Positions 62,501 to 64,000 of a stretch of 64,000 nucleotides of DNA are shown here, one piece after another. The translations under genes and the position numbers were made by a program. Source of the DNA: Flabesymbios commensalis (Eukaryota > Annelida > Polychaeta > Terebellida > Flabelligeridae); the NCBI GenBank assembly GCA_964017125.1, contig OZ024903.1, positions 63,900,578-63,964,577 on the forward strand. The letters run 5' to 3'. The number at the start of each line of letters is the position of its first letter. Position 1 is the first letter of the stretch. The notes below the pieces were generated by a model. The model was not told where the DNA came from, did not search any database, and saw only the letters and a program-made list of their open reading frames with translations.

Positions 62501-63948
62501 GCTTGCAAATTCATGTATATCATCCACAGTAGTTTAATATTGTTTCTTCTATTTCCTCAGGGAGAAAGTACTTAACGGTTTGATGAAATGCCTGAAAGAT
62601 GAAGATTCTAATACTAGGAAGGTGAGAATTCACTAGTACAAGTTGTTTAGAATATATCTCGGTGAGTAACTTGTACTAAAAAGTATATACTGGTAAACGT
62701 ATTATTGAACCTAACTTTGTGCTAGCTCTGCTAGTTATTTTTTTATCTGCATTACATGAGTTTTAAGTGATGTCAAACAAATGTTGAATGATTGCAAATG
62801 AAATAAATCTTTTAAGTGTTAGTTCCAATATATCCCAGCATTAGCTAGGATTGATGATAATTCTAAGACAAATCAAGTAAAAAATAATATTAAGTGGATA
62901 AAGCATGTTAGCTATGCTAATCATTGTGTGATGTGGGGATTGATTCCAATATGGCAGTCACTGCTGTAAATAGCTCTTATGTGACCAGTTAGGTTACTTG
63001 GATAGCATATATGTGTAGTGTCCACTTTAATGATATTTATTTACTTTTCAGAGTGCATGTTACGCTATCGGGAATGCTGCTTATCACTCTGGTGATCTTT
63101 ATAACAAGTTACAGCTGGCCGTGCCTCTACTTGTATCACTGCTGGATGATCCCATGCCTAAGACAAGAGCACACGCTGCCAGTCAGTAATGTTACCTAGT
63201 TTGCCGTGTAAAGCCAAATACAGTATCTGCTTACTTTGCAAGAACTCATGCAAGTACATGAGTATTTCTGATGACTTTGTCGCTCAAGCAGGCTGTTTTA
63301 ATATATCTGTAGTAGGCTAATATACTTAATTCAAACTTATCGATGCATTTATCTAAGTCATACTTGAACTATTTATCAATTAGATCGCAAAAGAGAGTGG
63401 ATTTATTGACTCCGATGGCATGTCACATATGACCTTACAAAGTGATTCCTATAGTATTTATATAAAATTCCTGTAACTTTTGTTTGATGCGATTATTTAT
63501 GTCAATAAATTAATGGTTTAATATTTGCATTAGAGATCATTAGTGATTAAAAATCTACAAGACTAATGTCTTAAAGTGATAATAACATAAATTATTTCGT
63601 TTGTTTCTTCAGGTGCTTTGGGCAATTTTACATTGCATTCTACAGATCTATGTAATCTGCTTATGAAAGCAAAAGTCCCAAACAGGTAACCACATCTTTA
63701 CCTTTGTGAGAATGCTATTATTTCTCTGAAAAACCTGTATAAATCTAAAAACAATAATATCATTTGACAATATGAAATAAATGTGCACATGATGTTGCTA
63801 TAGTTTGTTGTTTCTATTTGCTGATACATGTATAGTTTTTCTTTGATCCAGTGTTTTGGAGGTGGCCTGTAGAGACAGCAATTTCCTGGTACAAGAGTGT
63901 GCACTGACAGCACTACGGTCCATGTGTCATCAAACATTACTAAAAAAG
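29516..63948 (+). CDS. STK36: STK36 / Fused serine-threonine kinase (partial at 3' end), 31 exons
   Basis: Orthologue of Fused/STK36, which acts with GLI and SUFU in Hedgehog signalling and, in vertebrates, in building the central pair of motile cilia. Joined exons give 1310 codons in frame without a stop; human STK36 is 1315 residues, so only a short tail lies beyond the window. Kinase domain, residues 4-254: GEGSFGRV loop, VVALK (Lys33), HRDMKPQN (Asp125), DFGFAR (Asp143), SPE in place of APE. An acidic, Pro/Gln-rich linker (261-446) follows. Then comes a long helical region matching vertebrate STK36 block by block ([42 protein letters not shown]), ending in ARM-like repeats. All catalytic residues are present, so it should be an active kinase. 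The start is the ATG that fits the family N-terminus ([15 protein letters not shown]). Confidence 0.97.
29670..29965 (+). mobile_element. tRNA-derived SINE in STK36 intron 1
   Basis: The head resembles a tRNA: GGTAGTCAGAGCTGCGGGC (A-box region) followed by GGTCGTGGGTTCCAATCCCGC (B box). It is followed by an unrelated body of about 220 bp that ends near the AGATTGAGGTCTCAAACC region. The A box is partly eroded and no acceptor stem can be drawn, so it is a SINE and not a functional tRNA gene. The end point is approximate. Confidence 0.65.
32591..32731 (+). CDS. STK36: STK36 exon 2
   Basis: Residues 29-75: VVALK with the ATP-binding Lys33, the alpha-C helix Glu in RREIDIM, and DSFDTDKE. Acceptor TTTTAG; donor GTTCTT is weak. 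Confidence 0.95.
33033..33110 (+). CDS. STK36: STK36 exon 3
   Basis: Residues 76-101: [18 protein letters not shown], the hinge and start of the C-lobe, almost the same as vertebrate STK36. Phase 0 on both sides; donor GTATGT. Confidence 0.96.
33453..33632 (+). CDS. STK36: STK36 exon 4, catalytic loop
   Basis: Residues 102-161: [19 protein letters not shown] (catalytic Asp125) and [12 protein letters not shown] (Asp143). Donor GTACAC. The open frame reading on to 33710 is intron. Intron 4 (33633-34825) carries a foldback element at 34291-34484. Confidence 0.97.
34291..34484. mobile_element. TTAA foldback MITE, family A (intron 4)
   Basis: Left end TTAACGCTTACAGCACTGAA; right end CCCTGTGCTGTTAGGGTAA. 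Family signature CATGGAGACCAAAGG..GAATGTCTTAGTTAGCTCTTT inside, with a shortened palindromic part GATCGACTTTAG..GACGTCTATAGTCGATC. PiggyBac-type target and ends. Confidence 0.7.
34826..34893 (+). CDS. STK36: STK36 exon 5, activation segment
   Basis: Residues 162-184: [23 protein letters not shown], ending two bases into the Trp codon. SPE replaces the usual APE, as in other Fused kinases. Donor GTAAGT. Confidence 0.97.
35155..35381 (+). CDS. STK36: STK36 exon 6, C-lobe
   Basis: Residues 184-260: [16 protein letters not shown] to [17 protein letters not shown], the end of the kinase domain (subdomain XI Arg in RHRLSW). Acceptor CCAG, donor GTGAGT. Confidence 0.97.
35622..35782 (+). CDS. STK36: STK36 exon 7, linker
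   Basis: Residues 260-313: basic/acidic linker after the kinase ([30 protein letters not shown]). The SKILSKA segment is found in other Fused proteins. Frame kept from exon 6 (phase 1). Confidence 0.93.
36196..36447 (+). CDS. STK36: STK36 exon 8, Pro/Gln/Glu-rich linker
   Basis: Residues 314-397: [17 protein letters not shown], then a Pro- and Glu-rich low-complexity stretch, then [12 protein letters not shown]. It is likely disordered. A family A MITE starts nine bases after its donor (GTGATGCAG). Confidence 0.9.
36457..36710. mobile_element. TTAA foldback MITE, family A (intron 8)
   Basis: Starts TTAACCCTTTCAGCGCAGAG and ends, reversed, TAACCTTTACAATGCTGAAT. The first 90 bp form a hairpin around GACCGTCTTTATAC / GTATAAAGACGGTC. 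It begins nine bases after the exon 8 donor. Confidence 0.8.
36750..36833. repeat. 84-bp foldback, 40-bp arms
   Basis: Arms 36750-36789 and 36794-36833 are reverse complements with three mismatches (ATATCGTC..GGATCCTATCTG). The loop is four bases. It lies 40 bp beyond the family A MITE and is not part of it. Confidence 0.85.
37802..37819 (+). CDS. STK36: Possible STK36 microexon (six codons)
   Basis: AATACAGCTAAGAGACAG between CCTGATTTCAG and GTATGA would add NTAKRQ in phase 0 between exons 8 and 9 without changing the frame. Splice signals are good, but there is no homology to confirm it. Confidence 0.35.
38598..38727. repeat. Pentanucleotide microsatellite (TACTG then TACCG)
   Basis: About 10 units of TACTG switch abruptly at 38644 to about 16 units of TACCG with a few variants. 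Confidence 0.95.
38880..39026 (+). CDS. STK36: STK36 exon 9, charged linker
   Basis: Residues 398-446: [20 protein letters not shown] to [12 protein letters not shown]. It is in phase 0 on both sides. The donor GTTTAA is poor, so the 3' edge is less certain than the others. It links the Pro-rich exon 8 to the acidic DSDDEW start of exon 10. Confidence 0.85.
39060..40135. repeat. Dispersed repeat with degenerate tandem units (intron 9)
   Basis: Three or four diverged units of about 120 bp with AAAATGGCCGCCA, GCGCAAAAAC and ATGTGCAGGTG landmarks (39280-39760). They are followed by a segment (39850-39990) whose reverse complement is at 6886-6998. Non-coding. Confidence 0.6.
40337..40560 (+). 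CDS. STK36: STK36 exon 10
   Basis: Residues 447-521: [17 protein letters not shown] (the conserved acidic-Trp motif that opens the C-terminal region) and [17 protein letters not shown]. Ends two bases into a Cys codon; donor GTAAAA. Confidence 0.95.
41203..41302 (+). CDS. STK36: STK36 exon 11
   Basis: Residues 521-554: [31 protein letters not shown] helical segment aligned with the vertebrate SFCREAGLPGLLLSLL block. Acceptor TTGCAG, donor GTCAGT. Confidence 0.93.
41537..41640 (+). CDS. STK36: STK36 exon 12
   Basis: Residues 555-589: [19 protein letters not shown], matching the vertebrate [20 protein letters not shown] block. Ends TG, completed by exon 13. Confidence 0.94.
41865..41970 (+). 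CDS. STK36: STK36 exon 13
   Basis: Residues 589-624: [27 protein letters not shown]. Acceptor TTGCAG, donor GTAATC. Confidence 0.93.
42233..42380 (+). CDS. STK36: STK36 exon 14
   Basis: Residues 625-674: [20 protein letters not shown] and [18 protein letters not shown], aligned with LMCFTVLCEAM in vertebrates. Ends one base into a Glu codon. The next intron holds a family B MITE (42604-42747). Confidence 0.94.
42604..42747. mobile_element. TTAA MITE, family B (intron 14)
   Basis: Ends TTAACCCTTAAAGCGCTAC and GCAAAGGGTTAA. The centre is a hairpin of the type ACTTAAAGTTGTG..CACAACTTAAG that marks this family. Confidence 0.8.
43621..43751 (+). CDS. STK36: STK36 exon 15
   Basis: Residues 674-717: [34 protein letters not shown] conserved helix corresponds to ISSALAAICTAPVG in the human protein. 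Acceptor GATTAG, donor GTGAAT. Confidence 0.92.
43830..44880. repeat. Degenerate tandem/dispersed repeat (intron 15)
   Basis: Four or five diverged units of about 200 bp: each has AACACAATATCTCAAGAAC, TGATTTTGTATGTAGG and an AAAATGGC.CCATTTT block. A reverse copy of one unit lies at 58900-59130 in intron 26. Non-coding; short ORFs here are not supported. Confidence 0.6.
45226..45327 (+). CDS. STK36: STK36 exon 16
   Basis: Residues 718-751: [34 protein letters not shown], the segment before the VLYSCC block of vertebrates. A family B MITE begins about 15 bp after the donor (GTAATG). Confidence 0.94.
45341..45510. mobile_element. MITE, family B (intron 16)
   Basis: Starts ATAAACCCTTAAAACGCTAC, with the family hairpin region TTGTGTCTCGCTACCGCGACCCACAACTTCAAGTAG. 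The TTAA target is mutated and the right end is unclear. Confidence 0.7.
46105..46203 (+). CDS. STK36: STK36 exon 17
   Basis: Residues 752-784: [28 protein letters not shown], corresponding to VLYSCCLVSEGLCRLLGQ in human STK36. Phase 0 on both sides. Intron 17 holds the Mutator-like element. Confidence 0.95.
46594..46696. mobile_element. Short nested foldback element
   Basis: Ends TCCCAGTCAACATAAAATA and, reversed, TCCCAGTAAACACAAAACA. The arms are about 40 bp with several differences. It lies within the Mutator-like element; no target duplication is clear. Confidence 0.65.
46735..47925. repeat. 28-bp minisatellite, GGCCCCAGGCC core, head to head
   Basis: About 28 units of GATGGCCCCAGGCCACACACTT plus a short spacer run to 47600. 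The orientation then flips: six or seven units read GTGTGGCCTGGGGCCATC (47613-47850), and one forward unit follows near 47900. The reading frames here are artefacts of the period. Confidence 0.93.
48155..48249 (+). CDS. STK36: STK36 exon 18
   Basis: Residues 785-816: [31 protein letters not shown], matching [22 protein letters not shown]. Ends GA; donor GTAAGT. A family A MITE starts 12 bp later. Confidence 0.94.
48262..48511. mobile_element. TTAA foldback MITE, family A (intron 18)
   Basis: Starts TTAACCCTTTCAGTGCAGGG, with hairpin partner GGTCCCCGCACTGAAAG near 48348-48364. The far end, reversed, reads TAACCGTTACAACGCTGAA. It lies 12 bp downstream of the exon 18 donor. Confidence 0.82.
48730..48793 (+). 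CDS. STK36: STK36 exon 19
   Basis: Residues 816-837: [22 protein letters not shown]. Acceptor TTTCAG, donor GTAAGT. Intron 19 (48794-49569) shows nothing recognisable. Confidence 0.93.
49570..49680 (+). CDS. STK36: STK36 exon 20
   Basis: Residues 838-874: [37 protein letters not shown], aligned with [31 protein letters not shown] in the human protein. Confidence 0.95.
49878..50123. mobile_element. TTAA foldback MITE, family A (intron 20)
   Basis: Full-length copy in reverse orientation: TTAACCCTTAGAGCGCTGAA to CTGTGCTGTAAGGGTTA. The hairpin part GTCGCAGAATCTGACGTC / GGTCAGATTCTG lies near 50055-50090. Confidence 0.82.
50243..50317 (+). CDS. STK36: STK36 exon 21
   Basis: Residues 875-899: [25 protein letters not shown], the CGFYDGLLILLLQLL block of vertebrates. 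Phase 0 on both sides; donor GTGAGT. A degenerate SINE-like stretch may follow at 50485-50545 (weak B box). Confidence 0.94.
50714..50775. repeat. 62-bp perfect-type hairpin before exon 22
   Basis: Arms of 30 bases (50714-50743 and 50746-50775) are reverse complements with one mismatch, with a two-base loop. It ends 60 bp before the exon 22 acceptor. Confidence 0.9.
50836..51087 (+). CDS. STK36: STK36 exon 22
   Basis: Residues 900-983: [26 protein letters not shown] to [25 protein letters not shown]. The latter is the conserved [23 protein letters not shown] block. Acceptor ACAAAG is weak; donor GTTGGA. The last 69 bp of this exon and its donor are duplicated at 54849-54917 by the LINE insertion. 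Confidence 0.95.
51019..51340 (+). repeat. 322-bp direct duplication flanking the L2 LINE (left copy)
   Basis: Identical in length to 54849-55170, with one difference seen (C at 51215 against T). It includes the last 69 bp of exon 22, 51 bp of intron, the start of a family C MITE and the start of a hAT-like MITE. It behaves as an unusually long target-site duplication. Confidence 0.93.
51341..54848 (-). mobile_element. Young L2-type LINE in STK36 intron 22, antisense
   Basis: A 3508-bp LINE in reverse orientation to the gene, bounded by the 322-bp duplications. On its own strand: a short 5' region (54848-54740), one large ORF, a 100-bp 3' UTR and a tail of (TTCA)n at 51360-51341. The intact ORF and near-identical flanks indicate a recent insertion. 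The C-terminal signature ([28 protein letters not shown]) is typical of L2/CR1. Confidence 0.93.
51440..54739 (-). CDS. L2-type LINE ORF: endonuclease and reverse transcriptase
   Basis: 1099 codons without a stop. Residues 1-140 have no known domain; the true start may be the Met at [14 protein letters not shown] endonuclease from about residue 145: [36 protein letters not shown] (about 290), TLDYVIS and [70 protein letters not shown] (about 815) and LKLNDEKT. All catalytic Asp residues are present, so it could be active. No ORF1 is seen upstream. Confidence 0.93.
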   Translation of the reverse strand: MTSLAIYIAYVCDFSLGSAFSSGSAVWIWESCFSGVTFMHCIYITATIQVGIVAGLLSILTCCIQQIDMSSRSELLSYRGLVTPLPHSVWRRLVSLGVCSRPPTRRGRRSSTNAIDQSKTVTVASQGVKPITPSFHLNSGPAITVKAAVLNAHSVRNKGDTIKDYIADNKLEIAALTETWLSNDDGDQRYVKEMTPSGYKCVHKPRKGRGGGVALLYKTGIGITMHRRSAKFDSFECLEATLTSGTAVHLVVIYRPPPSKANRSSDKKFLDEFATYLESHTDTKHLVIVGDFNVHWDVPTNPTTIQLRNILDDMNLVQHVSDATHIAGHTLDYVISRNSDIAVLSDTVNVSSLLTDHHAVEFSMRLSKPDSVKQVIQYRSLRKINHNELRCDMRQLSVVTHPDDSLPALVNQFNSDLSKLLDKHAPLTSRSLPIRPFSPWYDDQLIAAKQERRRRESQWRTSKLTVHRQLYIEQRQLVMKLLRTKRMEFYGNQAKENPSNARVIFSTANKLLQRNIEKPLPKHKSTSELAEEFSAFFANKISTIRQCLSISRQDTVDSQQPTELSHGAPSLSNFGVVDEEEVRKIISTSLPKSCSLDPLPTSLLKENIDIILPSITKIVNKSITSGCFPSIYKTAQVTPLLKKSSLDPDTMKNYRPVSNLPFVSKIVEKVVASRLNTHMAQNSILEPSQSAYRKHHSTETALLRVQNDILQAIDRKKCVMLLLLDLSAAFDTIDHEILLQRLRVSGGVCGTALAWFRSYLSGRTQSVKILNTTSKPRLLRYGVPQGSVLGPLLFTLYSAPIASIVRRHGLIAHLYADDTQLYIVFDQDDAVDTIKRIEACVMEIKEWMAMNWLKLNDEKTLSLLLRTPTVGHLSNISDIIIGDNNITPSPSARNLGAIFDEHLTMEAHVNSVCRSSFFHLHNISSIRRVLDMKTTVIIVQALVISRLDYCNSLLCGLPTILIKRLQRVQNAAARVIAKAGRRDHISPILFKLHWLPVEFRIKYKILLLTYRPLHGLAPTYITELLVLYTPPRTLRSSTEQLLVVQKYRLKNFGARSFETAAPALWNSLESQIRLQKTLTSFRRLLKTHLFRQAFGDLTQ
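54849..55170 (+). repeat. 322-bp direct duplication flanking the L2 LINE (right copy)
   Basis: Second copy of 51019-51340. It holds a fragment of STK36 exon 22 (69 bp, donor GTTGGA at 54918, no acceptor), so it is a decoy exon end inside intron 22. Confidence 0.93.
56036..56106 (+). CDS. STK36: STK36 exon 23
   Basis: Residues 984-1007: [23 protein letters not shown], matching [21 protein letters not shown]. Acceptor TTGCTGAG, donor GTAAGT. Ends AC, completed by exon 24. Confidence 0.93.
56487..56728. mobile_element. TTAA MITE, family B (intron 23)
   Basis: TTAACTCTTAAAACACCAAAT to CGGCGGTTAAAGGGTTAA; hairpin ACTTAAAGTTGTG..CCACAACTTCAAGT. It shares its right TTAA with the family A copy that follows. 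Confidence 0.82.
56725..56909. mobile_element. TTAA MITE, family A (intron 23)
   Basis: TTAACCCTTACTGGGATCGA to TTGTCGGGTTAA, with a shortened hairpin GATCGACTTAAGTCGATC. It abuts the family B copy, with the TTAA in common. Confidence 0.8.
57196..57312 (+). CDS. STK36: STK36 exon 24
   Basis: Residues 1007-1046: [47 protein letters not shown] equals the vertebrate LCFPFALDM block. Acceptor ATCAG, donor GTTAGT. Confidence 0.95.
57786..57945 (+). CDS. STK36: STK36 exon 25
   Basis: Residues 1046-1099: [52 protein letters not shown], aligned with [36 protein letters not shown]. Donor GTAAGT. Confidence 0.95.
58324..58471 (+). CDS. STK36: STK36 exon 26
   Basis: Residues 1100-1149: [48 protein letters not shown], aligned with [39 protein letters not shown]. 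Intron 26 (2.9 kb) holds a reverse dispersed repeat at 58900-59130 and the MITE cluster at 60705-61248. Confidence 0.95.
60705..60912. mobile_element. TTAA MITE, family B (intron 26)
   Basis: TTAACCCTTTAACGACCAAAT to the TTTAAAACC junction with the next element. It carries only the right half of the family hairpin (CCACAACTTCAAGTGAGTG). A second partial copy precedes it at about 60570-60690. Confidence 0.7.
60911..61248. mobile_element. TTAA MITE, family C, with a nested family D copy
   Basis: Starts AAAACCCTTTCAAGCCTGAAT and ends GGGTTTAAAGGGTTAA. Hairpin CTTCATCCACTACAAGCC / GACTTGTAGTGGATGAAG at 60948-61005. The family D element sits inside it at a TTAA. Confidence 0.78.
61133..61222. mobile_element. 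Family D foldback MITE, almost perfect palindrome
   Basis: 90 bp including both TTAA targets: TTAACCCTTTCACCACTGAA and its inverted counterpart TTCAGCGGTGAAAGGGTTAA, with CGTTTTTAAGTGCTGAATGC folding on itself around a four-base loop. Comparison with the family C copy at 55561-55596 shows where it entered. Confidence 0.88.
61386..61509 (+). CDS. STK36: STK36 exon 27, ARM-like repeat
   Basis: Residues 1149-1190: [31 protein letters not shown], aligned with [25 protein letters not shown]. A truncated family A MITE begins directly at the donor (GTGAAT). Confidence 0.96.
61512..61735. mobile_element. Truncated family A MITE at the exon 27 donor
   Basis: Starts GAATGTTTTAGCTAGCTCTT, an internal point of the family, and ends CCCCGCTCTGTAAGGGCTAA. 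It contains an expanded nested hairpin of GACGTCAGAATCTGACGTC units (61606-61712). Confidence 0.78.
61851..62088. mobile_element. TTAA MITE, family B (intron 27)
   Basis: TTAGCCCTTTAACCGCCGGTA to TTTGAAGGGTTAA; hairpin CACTTGAAGTTGTGGATTGCG / CAGCGAGACACAACTTCAAGTG. The best-preserved member of the family. Confidence 0.82.
62561..62621 (+). CDS. STK36: STK36 exon 28
   Basis: Residues 1190-1210: [20 protein letters not shown], matching LLLGLGDKDPVVR. Acceptor CCTCAG, donor GTGAGA. Confidence 0.95.
63052..63181 (+). CDS. STK36: STK36 exon 29, ARM-like repeat
   Basis: Residues 1211-1254: [43 protein letters not shown], nearly the vertebrate SASFAVGNAAYQAG..AAVPSMTQLLGDP. Ends one base into a Ser codon. 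Confidence 0.97.
63613..63685 (+). CDS. STK36: STK36 exon 30
   Basis: Residues 1254-1278: [23 protein letters not shown], matching [21 protein letters not shown]. Donor GTAACC. Confidence 0.96.
63852..63948 (+). CDS. STK36: STK36 exon 31 (last in window)
   Basis: Residues 1278-1310: [32 protein letters not shown], matching [24 protein letters not shown]. Donor GTAATA at 63949; about 50 more residues and the stop are expected beyond the right edge. Confidence 0.96.
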
Positions 63949-64000
63949 GTAATAACCTGCATGTACCATGAAATGGTTAAACCTCTGTGAATAGTATACC

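Overview
The window is animal (metazoan) nuclear DNA. It is AT-rich, has long introns with GT..AG splice sites, and is dense in LINEs, tandem repeats and terminal-inverted-repeat (TIR) DNA elements. The only host gene I can support is a many-exon orthologue of the Hedgehog-pathway kinase Fused (STK36). The repeat load suggests a marine invertebrate bilaterian; I cannot name the species from this sequence alone.

Layout. 1-9800: two arrays of a 39-bp minisatellite with a GGCCTCAGGCC core lie in opposite orientation (1-1603 and 7430-9795). Between them sit a decayed L2/CR1-like LINE (+), a compound microsatellite and a decayed LINE on the minus strand. 10750-20200: a roughly 105-bp satellite with the motif GGGCTGAGTGTTCCCCC, split by a nearly complete LINE (11857-18120) that has an SGNH-esterase ORF1 and an open 1152-codon ORF2. 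20200-29500: no gene seen; it holds LINE fragments, a CpG-rich promoter-like patch with E2F- and CRE-like sites (23713-23900), a 1.2-kb TIR element flanked by TTAA (24210-25429), and a TIR element filled with 175-bp AT-rich repeats (26731-28589).

29516-63948: STK36, plus strand, 31 coding exons recognised here, 1310 codons in frame. It runs out of the right edge, where only a short C-terminal tail should be missing. The N-terminal kinase domain is complete, with every catalytic motif. The acidic, Pro/Gln-rich linker and the long helical C-terminal region with ARM-like repeats follow in the same order as in vertebrate STK36.

The introns are a transposon trap. They carry at least a dozen small foldback elements of piggyBac type (TTAA target, CCCTTT ends), several starting within about 15 bp of a splice donor. 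Intron 17 holds a Mutator-like element with a 9-bp target duplication and a head-to-head minisatellite. Intron 22 holds a three-layer nest ending in a young L2 LINE. That LINE is flanked by a 322-bp direct duplication which reaches back into exon 22 and copies the exon end with its splice donor. Three TIR elements built around internal tandem repeats, two of them sharing a GGCC-NNN-GGCC core, are the recurring and least expected theme of the window. I saw no LTR or other virus-like element, CRISPR array or rRNA gene.
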